64,000 bases of DNA from positions 35,183,108-35,247,107 of the forward strand of contig NC_044919.1 of NCBI RefSeq assembly GCF_003576645.1, given 5' to 3'. The notes beneath the pieces were generated by a model. The model ran no database searches, had not been told where the DNA came from, and was given only the letters and a program-made list of their open reading frames with translations. Positions 52,535-64,000 of this stretch are shown here, in pieces. Position numbers and translations under genes: made by a program. This DNA comes from Ipomoea triloba. Its lineage: Eukaryota > Streptophyta > Magnoliopsida > Solanales > Convolvulaceae. How positions within the stretch are numbered: position 1 is the stretch's first letter; every line of letters starts with the position of its first letter.

Positions 52535-55500
52535 ATGACAGACATCAGTCCTATGACGGATACATCAACTGATGCAGATACTGAAGATAAAAACTCTAGG
52601 GTAATCAAAATGCTCTCAACTACTTCATCTCAATTTTCCTAGTGTCAGTACTCAACTCTTTTGGGGATGTTCCAACTCTATTAATTGACACTTAACATTT
52701 TGCACACTGGTGCTCAATCTTCCTAAAGTTTCTTTGTTTTTCCCTTTAGCTCATTAAGTGCCTCTTAACTACCTTGCACTTTTTCTATGCCTTGATCATA
52801 TGTTAAAGATAATGATATGTGGCTGAGGAATCTTTTCCATTTCCCTTCTAGTTGGTCTAGAAAATTTTCCCTTTGTTTGAAGGTAATTATTACCAATTTA
52901 TTTATGCTGATTACAGTTTCCAAGTGATCAATCTCTAGGCACTGTGGCTTCCAATGGCAGTGACAAGACAAAAGATCAAAAGGTCTACAACTTTTCAATA
53001 TGAACAAGTTGTTTGAAAAATATGCAGGGATGATAATCTCCAATACTCTTCATGTGTGCAGACACTCCGCAGGCTTGCTCAAAATCGAGAAGCTGCAAGG
53101 AAGAGCCGTTTAAGAAAAAAGGTAGCGTCCTCTCTATTTAATTGCCATTTTTTAAAAATATACATTCCAATATATTACCCGTTTGGTTCCTGGAAAATGA
53201 ATGCAATTTAAATTCCATGGGAAAAAAATTACTGGAAATTTTTTGGTAGGAGGAAAAGAAATTATTGGGAATATTTTTGGTTGGGTTTAGAATTGTAAGG
53301 AATAATGAATATAAAGACCAATATGCCCCTACACAATAATAATGATTAAAAGTAATAGTATTTTATAAATTAAAATATTTTAAATTAAAGTATTATAATT
53401 ATATATTTTATTATAATAAATAATAAATATTATAGCAGTATTTAAATGAGCATTATTTGATAACTTTTCATCTCCAAACTATGTCCAATACAATCAAGTC
53501 ATATGATGGCAGTTTGGTCATGCTAGGTCGAACTTTGTTCCCAAATGCCATGGAAAAAAAGATACCTAAGATGACCAAAGAAAATCTTCATATTTGAGGA
53601 ATTCAAGTTCCTTTGGAAAAAAAAATTCCATGAACCAAACAGCAAAATTCAATTTTCCTTCACTTTTAAGAATTCTAGTTCCTTGGAAAAAAAAAATTCA
53701 GCTAACCAAACTTAAATCTGTTTTGGCAACATTTCAAATTTCTGTTTTAGTTTTTACTATAAAATATTAATCTACCTTAGATCTCGTTTTATTTTATAAA
53801 GAAAATTAATCTACCATAGATTTCCTTCGTGAACCTTGTGGGCAATCTGAAAGTATTGTGGTTATGAAGCAACTCTATGTGGAGTAAGCTATCCATTCAA
53901 GTGAAAGAGTACATTTATGTTTCTCTTTTTATTATATTTCAATGTTCTTACATCTCTTCTATGAACTTTTTTTTTTTTTTTGAGTACTACTGACTCTGTT
54001 ACAATGTAGTATTTGTTCATAGCTACTAGCTACTTTCTCTTCTATGAACTTTTATTATATTTGAAAGTAATATGGATAAGAAGTATCTGCATTGAAAGTA
54101 ATATGGCTAGGTTTTCTTTCCCAAGTTGCATCAAGAAAGTTAAATCAATTTTGTATCTGCAGTTTCTTGAGTTAACAGCAGCCTTAGAAGCTAGTACATT
54201 AAACAACCTGATGAGGTTAAAATAGCTTCCCAGTTAATTGCTGTTTCAATTTCTACATGGTATGAGATTTTCATTCTGCATTTGAAGTTGGCAAAGCTAT
54301 CTGGTCTATTTATCTCCTACATTGAAGTGGCTTTTGCCCACAGCCCCAAGTTGCTTCCAAAAGAATCAAATTAAAATATCCAGACCTAACTAAAGTTGAG
54401 ATCAAGGCTTACTTGAGTATTGGAGTTTGTCCTCTGTGTTCACATGAATTTTCTTGATACTGGTTTCAAATTTAAAGAAAGTTAACCCTTGAGGTGGGCA
54501 TGTGTACTATACATATTTTTCTCAATTGGCTTTATTGTAATAATCTTTATCTCAAATGATGATGATGTGTGAAATTTTAACTCTTCATTCTTTACCTGTG
54601 CCATTGCTGCTGTAGGCATATGTCCAACAGTTAGAGAACAGCAGAATGAAGCTGTCACAAATTGAGCAGGAGCTCCAGCGAGCTCGACAACAGGTTTTTT
54701 CTGAGCAGTTAATTTGGAGTTGTTACTTAGTCTTAAACTATAACAACATGATGATGATGCTAAATTGCAGCATTACTAGTCTTTGTAACTGAACAGTTTA
54801 ATTTATGAAGCATTCTTTTTTCATTGAAGGGCATATTTATTTCAAGTTCAGGAGATCACTCGCAATCCATGAGTGGAAATGGTATACATTTGTGCTTTTG
54901 AATCATGACATTATGCTTCTCATTTTATGTTTAAAATTCTGATTTCCCTATAAAGTGCACATTAATGTAAATTATTGCTTGTTAATGCAAGGTATATCAA
55001 ATGTTTTTTTGTAGAATTGCTGAAGATCTCACAAGATGATGCAATAATAGAGACATAATATTATCCTTTTCTAAATTACTGTATTGTCTGATATACTTTG
55101 GTCAAAGAGCAAAGAACTTTGCCTGATATGGCTAAACATAGATTGGAGTTTGAGGATGAAACTAATAATTAACTAGCGTAGGAAGTCCAAATTATGTAGT
55201 CACACGCAAATCTCAACACCTTATATGCTATGTTACAAACTATGTTTTGTAACTATTTGGAACTCTATGAATTATATGCCCTATATTAAGACACTATGGT
55301 CCTGGCTGTCCAGGATCAGCAAGTAGTGCTGAAATTCAGAGTTGAATTGTTGGAGATCTAAAAAGTAAGTTCATATGAAAGAGGAAAAGAGAGCACAGAA
55401 AGAGGAATGTAGATCCTCTATGCAGTGCAGAATATATAACATGAGAAAAGGTCTGTGTACAGCAGTTGGTCAAATATTTGGAAATCTAGATTATAAGATG

Positions 55501-56810
55501 CTCATATAATCATATTTGAAATACAAGGGCTTTAGACCTTTGTTGTGTTTTGGGCGTAAACTAGAGTTTAGTGAAAGCATGGAAGGGGTTCATGGTAACT
55601 CCTTGTGAACTTAATTTCTGATTGAGCACCATGTTGTGTGATAAAAAGGTCTATATTTGAACCCTTTTGCAACTCATTTATGACCCATTTTATGGTATCT
55701 ATTTGAATTCATGTTACATAAACTCTTATTCTTCTAGGAGCCATGGCATTCGATGTAGAATATTCACGTTGGGTGGATGAGCAAAATAAACGTATCAATG
55801 AGCTAAGAGGAGCTGTTAATTCTCATGCTGGTGACGGTGAACTTCGCATTATTGTGGATAGCATCTTGGCACACTATGATGACATTTTCAGGATAAAAGC
55901 AGATGCTGCAAAAGGTGATGTCTTCCATATTTTATCAGGCATGTGGAAAACTCCTGCTGAAAGATGCTTCCTATGGTTGGGTGGATTTCGTTCATCTGAA
56001 CTCCTTAAGGTATGGGCCACTTTTTATTTCCTTGTCTAAAATGATTACACAAGGTTGGTAAAGCCGGTCTTTTGCTCTTCTTCAATGGACATGTGACTTT
56101 CTAGGAATTCTTTTCTCTATAAAACTAATGTAGATTTTAGTAACATATGTGGGAATCTTATAGCCACTAAACCTACTTAGACAGTTTTTGTTCACTGATT
56201 TGCTAGCAACATTGTAATTGTGTTGCATGTTGCATTTTTCTTGAACAATACTTGCGATGCAACTTTATCTGTTTTCTTTTTAATTTATCAACTAGTTTCT
56301 AGAGTCTGACACGTGTGTTTGTAGTTGCTTATAAACCATTTGGAGCCTTTAACCGAACAGCAGTTATTGGCCATCCACAACTTGCAAGAGACATCTCAAC
56401 AGGCTGAAGATACCTTGTCCCAGGGAATGGAGGCATTGCAGCAATCCTTGGCTGAGACGCTGATCGGGACTCTTGGCTCTTCAAGCTCATCAGGAAATGT
56501 TGCGAATTATATGGGTCAAATGGCCATGGCAATGGGGAAGGTTGGAGCTCTCGAGGGGTTTATATGCCAGGTGTTCGATCATTGTTTTCACTCATTTAAT
56601 ACACGCCTATTTATTTCAATTTACAGCAATATATAGGGTTGGATGATAAGATGTTGATTTCAGGCTGATAAGCTGCGGCAGTCGACATTGCAACAACTGC
56701 ATAACATATTGACTACTCGCCAATCAGCCCGCGCTCTTCTCGCCATCAACGACTACTTCTCACGCCTTCGAGCACTAAGTTCTCTCTGGCTCGCTCGTCC
56801 TAGGGAGTAA
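52535..56810 (+). CDS. TGA2: TGA2/5/6-type bZIP transcription factor, 328 aa
   Basis: Clade II TGA factor: binds TGACG (as-1) elements and works with NPR1 in salicylic-acid responses (family knowledge). Eight coding exons: 52535-52600, 52917-52982, 53062-53121, 54616-54693, 54830-54881, 55738-56009, 56325-56570 and 56664-56810. All are GT-AG, 987 nt in frame. The basic region (residues 45-64) is RRLAQNREAARKSRLRKK. It is followed by the zipper AYVQQLENSRMKLSQIEQEL, the DOG1 domain with SGMWKTPAERCFLWLGGFRS, and the conserved end DYFSRLRALSSLWLARPRE. Length fits TGA2/TGA6 (about 330). The short N-terminus identifies clade II. Which paralogue it is cannot be told here. Confidence 0.95.
53178..53712. 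mobile_element. Possible Tourist/hAT-like MITE in TGA intron 3
   Basis: GTTTGGTTCCTGGAA at the left and its inward counterpart GTTTGGTTAGCTGAA at the right, with internal GAACCAAAC and GGAAAAAAAAATTC repeats, suggest one element or nested pieces. The target duplication is not clear. Confidence 0.4.
53971..54035 (-). mobile_element. SINE (family A) 3' fragment in TGA intron 3
   Basis: TCTCTTCTATGAAC plus TTTT is repeated at 53953-53970 and 54036-54053. Between them a T run precedes the family 3' domain (GAGTACTACTGACTCTGTTAC..., GTTCATAGCTACT). Heavily 5'-truncated. Confidence 0.8.
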
Positions 56811-57129
56811 CTAACTTCCTTTACGCAACCCAATGAAGATTCATAGGGGCACTTGTATATGAGAATTCTCTGCCTAGAAGTTGTGATCTTGCTCGATCCC
56901 TCCAGTTTTGGAAGCCAGTGCTGCATTTATCCCTAATTATCGAGATTTCGTGACACCATTATAGTTAACTTGTTCATGTTGTACGGTTTATACTTCCTGT
57001 TTATCCGGTGTTGTCTGAACATTAGTGTTACAGTTGCTAATTTGTAATATAGATATAGATGTGATGTGGCTCGTGAATTGTTATATGTAATCTTTAGCAT
57101 ATCTAACAGTAACAGTGATGCATAATGGA

Positions 57130-58060
57130 AAGGCTACAATGTTGATGACCTCCCATGTGTGAAGTGTAATACAATGCTTTTGATGTTTTTTGTTTTTTTT
57201 TTTGGAAAAATTATTTCCGGTATTTTGTAATTAAATTAAGTTTTGATTAATTTAGAGTCAGATTACTATTGAAGTTCATACAATGATTAGTTATCTATTG
57301 TTGGAACTCATTTGAGGACAAGTTCTTTTGTTGTTGAGACAAGTTTCCTTGTCGGATTTCATTTGAGAATTAACTTCCTCATCATTAATTTTCCATTCAA
57401 TAGTTTCAATTCAATATTAAAACATTAGATTTAACTTGTTTTACTCTTTTTCTTCATTTTTTTTTTCTTTTTTTTTTTAGATTATAATATCACTAAAGTG
57501 GATCTTTTGATTTGTATTATATATATATATATATAAAATTAAAATCTAACCCGAAATATAAATATGTGTGTAAGAATTCCACATACCAAGGACAGAAGAA
57601 GTGAAGAACTAGTCGTTCGTACAAGCACATGAGCTACATGATTTGCTGATCTCTTGACATGGCGAACCGTAACGTTCCCAATGCCATTAGCAATCATATT
57701 AATTAGAGCAGAAGTTTAAACAATCAAACTCCACAATGATGTCATGCACAGAGCGACGCTTCCTTCACTGCCATCGAATCATGGGAAAAGGTATATATGT
57801 TAACCCGCAATAAAATACTGAATAAAATTACATTATTTCGTCCATTAAATATGTAAAATTAAGTCTATATTGTACTTGAGTGGTTCACCGAAACTTTTCT
57901 TAATCAGGAGGTCTAATTGTGCTATTTTTTGATTTAGGGGTAAATTTAACTCTTTTTTTTTTTTAAATGCAAAATGAAATCTCATTTTTATTTAACATGT
58001 GGTAAACTAATTAAGTACGCTAATTTTTTAGAGATCCATAAAAAAAGGGAGAGAGGAATT
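57130..58060. other. Intergenic between TGA and NOI genes
   Basis: AT-rich. It has T-rich tracts, a TA run at 57517-57534, and a degraded fragment at 57836-57960 (ATTAAGTCTATATTG, GGTCTAATTGTGCTATT) resembling the ends of the Mutator-type MITEs. No gene supported. Confidence 0.45.
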
Positions 58061-58065
58061 GAAGG

Positions 58066-58073
58066 TATAAATA
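58066..58073 (+). promoter_or_regulatory. TATA box of the NOI gene
   Basis: TATAAATA lies 92 bp upstream of the ATG at 58158, leaving a leader of about 60 bases. Confidence 0.5.
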
Positions 58074-58157
58074 TGGGTGAGAATCATTTAGGCAAGTGAG
58101 AAGAGGACTGCATCCTCTATCCATTCTCCGATCCTCCATCTCCACCCCGCCATCGCC

Positions 58158-60047
58158 ATGGATGTCCATATGGAGGTAAGCAACACCAAGCTGTATTCTT
58201 TTTAAAATTTTTTTGGATTTATTTCTGATCTCTATATTTTTATTTTTAATTTTATTTTTAAAATTAAAAATCAGTTTTGTAGTTATATACATTCGTGATG
58301 ATTTCGTTGGATAATGCTAATGATTAATGTGTTTTGATGTTTCATTTATTGGATAATTGTTTGAATTGATTATCATTTCATGTTTAATTTGCAGCTCCTG
58401 CATATATGCATGCGGATTAATCTTAAATATATGCACACATACCTCCTACTAAAATTATATTATTTGATCTTAGGAGTTGGGATATATATATGGCAAAATC
58501 TAATATAAAATCATTCATGAGACGGGTGCTTTTATAAATATTTCTTATTATTTGGATTTCCCTATTACACTTTTCTTAAGGAATAATCAATCAATTTATT
58601 TGGATTAGTATTATATATATTTTCTCATAAGTCATAATTATTGAACTCCTAAATATTATATTTTTTTTGTTAAAAATATTACTACATTTTTTCTTATAAA
58701 AACAAACAATTTATCCCTAATTAGTATTACATTTTCCAGCATATGTATTACTCCTTCTCGTCGCATTTTATGTGTCTGATTCGATTAACGAGACTTGACG
58801 GCAGTTATTTCTACTTCAACTTTTCATAATGTTAAGTTTAATATTATTATATAAAATTCATATATTTAAAAACTACATTAAAAATAGGAAAAATGATCCA
58901 ATAGACTTTCCAACTTTACTAAAAAGTGCAATTAGGCCCTTCAACTTTAAAAAATTTAAACTTGCCATTTTAGGGCATATAAACCCAGTAGTCGGTTATT
59001 CACCATGAATAACCGATTATTTAAGATTCCGGCTACATTTCAGTGAATAAAAATTTCGGAGACCATAATTTTTATTTTTTATTTTTTTAAAATCAGGTGG
59101 CCGAATGAGAGGACGACCACCAGCAGTCGCCTTCTCCATTGAAGATGGCGACCTCTGGTCTTCCTCTCCGATGGAGAAGGCGACCATCTCCAGTGGAGAA
59201 GATGACTAGTACGGTCGTCTTTTTCGGTGGAAATGGTTACCGGTAATTGTTTTTAACAGTGTTGAACAGTGATTAGCAGCGATCAATGGTGGTCAACGTC
59301 GATAATTTACCATAACCTGTTGGTTACTAGTAAATTAGACTTGTTTGTCTTATTTTGATAAGTTCGAGTGTTTAATTATATATTTTTTAAAGTTGAAGGA
59401 CCTAATTACACTTTTGAGTAAAGTTGAAAGGTCTATTTGACATTTTTCCTTAAAAAAATACTACTCCGTATTAAACAAATAAACAAAATTAAATTTAAAA
59501 AGAATTAAAAATACTAAAGAAAGTATAGAGGGAATACATTTCCATCTTATCTAACCTGTCTCACCTTAAGATATGCCTACATGGCTACATACATATTTTG
59601 ATTGCATTGCATTGCATTTTTGATTGATTAGCTACGATGAGTAGTAAATTAAAAAAGAATGAATGAATTGAATACAGAGGCCGAGGAGGTCAGTGCCACA
59701 ATTTGGGGGATGGGACCAGAAAGGGGGAGGAGGTGGAAGCGGCGGAGGCGAGGAGGGTACAAATTACACAGTGGTTTTCACGCAAGCCAGAGCCGACAGA
59801 AAACAACACAAGACCGAGTTACCCACTGCCCCTCCCCTTCATAATACCACCAACAGCGCCTTCGCAATCCCGCCTCCCCACCAGAGCGCCTTTGCAATCC
59901 CGCCCCCACACCAGAGCGCCTTCGCCATCCCGCCCCCACACCAGAGCGCCTTCTCAAATCCGCCCCCACACCATAAACAACAACTTCATCTTCATCACCA
60001 TCATCATCAAAACACCACTGTAACCATTAATGATGCTTCTGTTAAGG

Positions 60048-60085
<38 letters not shown>

Positions 60086-61295
60086 GTATATATATGTGTG
60101 TGTTCATAATCACGGTATACAGGAATGTTTGGAAGCATGCAATCATGTAATAATTGTCGAACTACTGAAGGATTACACCGCACTTACTACGTGATTGCAC
60201 GCTACGGGATACAAGAATGTTTGGAAGTCGTTGCAGTGCAATCACGTAGTAATTGTGGTGCAACTATTTAGTAGTTCGCATGTTAAGACTGGTTCGCATT
60301 GATTACGATATTTTTGACCACTAAGTTATACTGATATAGTTTTTTCTCCTCAATTGTAAATACATCAAAACTTTTTCTCTCAATTATCCTTGAAGTGGTT
60401 AATTTTACCCAATTTTTAATATAATTAAAGTAATTAATTATAAAACATCCAACTTGAAAATGTAAAATTTGAAGTAGTTTTATATAATACTAAGAGTTTG
60501 AATAAAATACACTATGTCATTAACTAAGAGTTTAAATTGTAGAAAAAGCTTCCAAATTTAAGTTTCTAGGCTACATACTCTCTTACATATGAGAGTTCTA
60601 TTAATGGCTGGGTTAAATTAGCCACTTTGAGATAATTAAATGGGAAAATATAATATGTTGATATTTGAAGAGAAAAATGACTATATCACTATAATTTAGG
60701 GATCAAAATTATTATATTTTATATGTATAGTATATTTTGGTTTTGTTGTGATTCATGTCCCTTGGTCAAATGCATGCACATGGGTCATAAGTCATAACAT
60801 GTTAATTTGGTCATGGACAAATGAACCAAATTCAATTCAAAGTCTAGTTTTTATAATAATGGTAAATGGTAAATTTTGAAAAAAGTAAGAACATTTCACG
60901 CATTTTAGATTGAATTTGGTATCGGAAAATATTGTGTACTCCCATTTTCTACTCTCAAATTTTACTCCCATAAGCAAAATCTTGATGTTTACACTTGTAT
61001 TGGGACCCAAATGAAAAAAGTAGCTTATCAGTATGGCCACATCCATGAGTACAATTTAATGAGTAAGATTTGGGAGTCCATGTAGTAGAACTATTCTGCA
61101 TTAGTAGTAGTATATTAGTTTAGAAGCATCTCCAATACATACACAACTATTATATATCTCTTTAAGCAAACATATTATTACGTAGTATTATTTATTTATT
61201 TGTTATAATTTGTAGTTTCTAATACATGTGAAGTTGTTTTGTTTGTGCAGAGGAAAAAGGGGGTTCTTTCCTGCTTTAGCTGTTTTAGTGGTTGA
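58158..61295 (+). CDS. NOI/RIN4-domain protein with a Pro/His decapeptide repeat, 143 aa
   Basis: NOI proteins are small plasma-membrane proteins related to the immune regulator RIN4. Three exons: 58158-58175, 59678-60046 and 61251-61295. All are GT-AG and phase 0. The joined protein starts MDVHMERPRRSVPQFGGWDQ. The NOI motif comprises VPQFGGW (residues 12-18, the AvrRpt2-type cleavage consensus) and, after a Gly-rich insert, YTVVFTQARADRKQHK. Residues 66-105 are four tandem decapeptides, SAFAIPPPHQ three times then SAFSNPPPHH, followed by a His-rich run. The tail RKKGVLSCFSCFSG* has the basic-plus-Cys pattern used for palmitoylation. The first exon (six codons) is assigned from splice consensus and phase. 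The Gly-rich insert and decapeptide array are unusual for the family. Confidence 0.85.
58748..59545. mobile_element. Stowaway-like MITE in NOI intron 1, split by a Mutator-type MITE
   Basis: The left end TACTCCTTCTCGTCGCATTT with GATTCGATTAACGAGACTTG and the right end AGTATAGAGGGAATACAT have Stowaway-type character. The element at 58887-59449 interrupts it. Confidence 0.6.
58887..59449. mobile_element. Mutator-type MITE, 563 bp, nested in a Stowaway-like element
   Basis: Inverted ends GGAAAAATGATCCAATAGAC and, inward from the right, GGAAAAATGTCAAATAGACC. The flanks TTAAAAATA and TTAAAAAAA match at 8 of 9 bases. The core at 59110-59220 has several GTCGCCTTCTCC / GGAGAAGGCGACC motifs able to pair. 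Same family as 26221-26766 and 32615-33162. Confidence 0.8.
59855..59974 (+). repeat. 30-bp tandem coding repeat, four units, in the NOI gene
   Basis: Units start at 59855, 59885, 59915 and 59945. Each begins AGCGCCTT and encodes a decapeptide. The first three differ only at synonymous sites; the last changes several residues. Confidence 0.95.
60047..60084. repeat. (CT)n followed by (AT)n microsatellite at the NOI intron 2 donor
   Basis: The intron starts GTTCTCTCTC directly after exon 2 and runs into an AT repeat. Length change here could affect the donor context. Nearby, TGCAATCACGTAGTAATTGT phrases are repeated (about 60130-60265). Confidence 0.8.
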
Positions 61296-61299
61296 TTAA

Positions 61300-62120
61300 T
61301 GTAATGTACATGGTTTCAAAAAAAAAAATGTAATGTACATCCCAACCTGGAAGATGAATAACATCCATGTTGTATATCATCAATATCTATCTATATCTTC
61401 CTATTTATAATTTGCATTAATTTAACACTTTCACAGTCTATATGACATGATCAGAGATGTCCAAAATGCTTTGTAACCGGTAGAGATCAGACCCAGATGT
61501 ATGCATGTTTCATATGTTTTTATAACATGAAATTGCATCATCTTTTATCTTTACAACCAATTTAACTTGTCTGTATGTGTTTATAAATTATATATGGTAA
61601 TGCATTATTTCCCCGTACCATACTCCGAAAAGGGAACAATGAAATATATTACACATAATTACTCTTATATTTATTATTAAAAAAAAGTGTAACAATTATT
61701 TCATATAATTTCTTTAGATCGATATGAAATATACATTGTACTAAAATATCAAATAAATCCTCAAATTAGAAACATTCAAGTGCACTTGTAATATAGCGCA
61801 TTTTGATTAATTAGCCTAGACCAAAATATCTATCTTGTATTGTAGATCTAGTCCAAAAATAACATTTAAATTTTGTATTTATAATTGACACATTCTGTAC
61901 CTACAGTTGACAATTTTTATATATGTAGTTATCATATTATGTATGTACCTGTAACTATCATATTATGTGTCAGCAATTAGAGTTATTTATTCATGTGTAC
62001 AGAAACTGTTAATTATAAATACAAAATGTATTAACTGAAGGCACAAAATACTTGTATCAGGTTCACAATACAATATGAATAAGGATTGCAACTAGTCATA
62101 GAGTATTATGCCCTGTCAGA
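61300..62120. other. Intergenic between NOI and CCT7 (tail to tail)
   Basis: Contains the NOI 3'-UTR and a short duplicated TGTAATGTACAT around 61300-61338. AT-rich sequence follows with several TATCATATTATGT phrases (61930-61970). No gene supported. Confidence 0.45.
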
Positions 62121-62493
62121 AGTATTTTTACGCACTAAACTCATCATTCTCAATTGGAACTACAAGAAGGAACAAAGACAAAAAAAAAAGGAAATCTCAT
62201 AAAATAAAATAAAAAACAATAAAGGAAATACATTTCAGGATCTGAGATCCGATCCGAAAACAAAACTGCAGATCCAACTGTCAAAAATTCTGATACAGTT
62301 TTTTATCAGTGTACCAATAAGTGCCAATTGTTGAACATACAATCACACCATGAAATGAGCCAATTCAAATCCTCTCCATTTTCTATAGTATTAATTTTTG
62401 TTTTCTTGGAACAGAAAATCAGGGAAAATTGTAAAATTTAGGTGGAGAACTAGAGATAATTAGTTGACAAGAGATGCTTCAAACAACACAAAC

Positions 62494-64000
62494 CTATCGC
62501 CTCCTCATACCACGACCACGGGGTGCAAATCCACGCCCTCTGCCGCCCATGCCACCTGCAGCTTCTCCCTGGGCACTCTCAGACTGCATAGGAAGACAGA
62601 ATGGATTATTGTTTCCAAATGGTTCAAGTATAGAAAGCGTGAATGAAATAGCTGTGCTACAACAGCAAGTGATAAAATATTTACATGATATAAACTAGTT
62701 AACATGTACATAATATATAGCCTGGACAAATGGGGTATTATATGGGGTCATAACCACCGTCATCCAAGAAGCAGAGCCGATATTATGTTCAATAGGAACT
62801 TAAGAGGAATTGTAAAATGTCGTATTGCCAGTATGTTTATATATTAGAGCAATGGAGTTCAACATAAAATGGTAAACCTGAAACAAATTACCTTGGGGTT
62901 CTTCACTGTTTCATCCACACTAAGGATAAGGCAAGCTGCTTCGGTAGCTGCGTTTATGGCATTTATCTGAAAAGAGATCAAGATTGTAATTTAAAAGACA
63001 CTAGGAAGGCAAGAAAGAAATAAAAAGCGGTAAAAGTCAATGCACCTTCACAACAGATGGTTCCCACACAAAATTAGCAAAAGAATCAGCTATTCCACCA
63101 GTATTGATATCCACTCCATAAGGTGCACCCTCACCTGTTTCATGGACTTGCAGCATTAATAACAAACAAATCTAAAGAGGAAAGGTTATAGAACCACTAT
63201 CTTAAAAAATATATATATACAAAGTTAAAAATTAAACTTAAATAAGAAACCAAATTCCAAAATAAATACCATAAATCCTAACCAGCCAGACTTCACATAC
63301 CAATATATCAACTAAATATAAGTAGGCTCACCTGATTGGAGGGCATGTTTTTGTCTAAGTTTGTTCAACACATCAGTTGCATCAAAACCAGCATTGTCAC
63401 AAAGTTGGCGTGGAATAATCTGCATTCAGAAAAAGAGTCTTTAAAAAAAAATTTAAGCATGCACAAACACACAATTAACAATTTTATTTTAAAACAAAAA
63501 AAAAAAATTATTTCAGAAAACTCAATGTAATAGCAAAAATATCACATTATCCCATAATTGCATATTGTTCACACATCTATGGTGAAGAATCTAGCACAGC
63601 ATGGGAACCTAACAATCATAAAACTTTTAATGGAATAATGACATTAGCAAGACAAATATGTTCAGGAATTGAAATAAGCCAGGGACAAAAATACGGCATA
63701 TATAACAAAGAGCATGCAATAATTTGCAATAATAAAACATATGGCCTACTTTGCTCACTGCAACCAAGAAACTTCAAGCCTACACAAACACATTGGGATA
63801 GACTCATAGACATCTGAACATACTGAAACACTGTTTTATAAATATAAACAATGCAGAAAAGGGTAAATAAATACTCTGTAACACTCCAGTACAAGGCACA
63901 GATTAAACCATTCACACAACTAAAATTAAACACAAATCAGTACACGATGTACTACCTCAAGGGCTTTGGCATATGAGTTTATAAAGAGTTGAGATTTCCC
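62494..64000 (-). CDS. CCT7: T-complex protein 1 eta subunit (CCT7), C-terminal 128 aa; N-terminal part beyond the window
   Basis: Subunit of the cytosolic group II chaperonin that folds actin and tubulin with ATP. Five exons visible on the minus strand: 64000-63956 (continues beyond the window), 63419-63332, 63134-63046, 62966-62892 and 62583-62494. All are GT-AG and in phase. The sequence includes [55 protein letters not shown] and [20 protein letters not shown]. These are eta-specific equatorial-domain segments. The tail is Gly/Arg-rich ([17 protein letters not shown]) as in plant CCT7. About 430 residues are missing to the right. Confidence 0.95.

Noticed and set aside
62505..62729. Small minus-strand and plus-strand frames around the CCT7 last exon
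   Set aside because: Shadows of the CCT7 C-terminal exon in other frames.

Overview
This is nuclear DNA from a flowering plant (eudicot). The genes are split by short GT-AG introns, the intergenic DNA is AT-rich, and the proteins are plant-specific or have plant-type domain layouts. These include a SCAB-type actin-binding protein, a CDPK with the kinase and calmodulin-like parts fused, a clade II TGA bZIP factor, a NOI/RIN4-type protein and an early-nodulin-like phytocyanin. The repeat landscape (SINEs, Stowaway-like, Mutator-type, hAT-type and Tourist-type MITEs) would suit an asterid such as a Convolvulaceae species. That last step is only an inference.

Layout. (1) 1-5.95 kb, minus: 5' nine coding exons of a SCAB1-like gene, cut by the left edge. 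(2) 6-9.1 kb: intergenic MITE cluster. (3) 9.3-11.7 kb, plus: ribosomal protein eS1 (RPS3A). (4) 13.2-14.9 kb, plus: intronless FHA-domain gene with internal tandem repeats. (5) 16.1-17.8 kb, minus: ribosomal protein uL16 (RPL10). (6) 19.0-24.6 kb, minus: cofactor-independent phosphoglycerate mutase, with a 917-bp run of N inside an intron. (7) 25.8-32.2 kb, minus: CPL4/FCP1-like RNA polymerase II CTD phosphatase. (8) 32.3-35.3 kb: nested repeats. (9) 35.4-37.3 kb, plus: phytocyanin. (10) 38.7-43.5 kb, minus: SUMO-activating enzyme subunit 1. (11) 45.8-49.6 kb, plus: CPK17/34-type kinase. (12) 51.2-57.1 kb, plus: TGA2/5/6-type factor. (13) 58.2-61.3 kb, plus: NOI/RIN4-like protein. (14) 62.1-64 kb, minus: C-terminal part of CCT7, cut by the right edge.

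The genes are independent transcription units, not an operon or a cluster. Most are housekeeping (ribosome, glycolysis, chaperonin, transcription, SUMO). I reassembled every coding sequence exon by exon with phase checks. Complete lengths are 260, 537, 220, 559, 474, 220, 334, 538, 328 and 143 aa, in map order.

The most informative structure is in the repeats. Five Mutator-type MITEs sit between 9-bp target duplications (four exact, one 8 of 9), and four of them lie inside introns. Two of the 550-bp type sit inside copies of one Stowaway-like element. One has 124-bp near-perfect arms inside the kinase gene. One SINE family has four datable insertions, one of them 37 bp from a splice acceptor. 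I found no clear evidence of an unknown multi-gene system.
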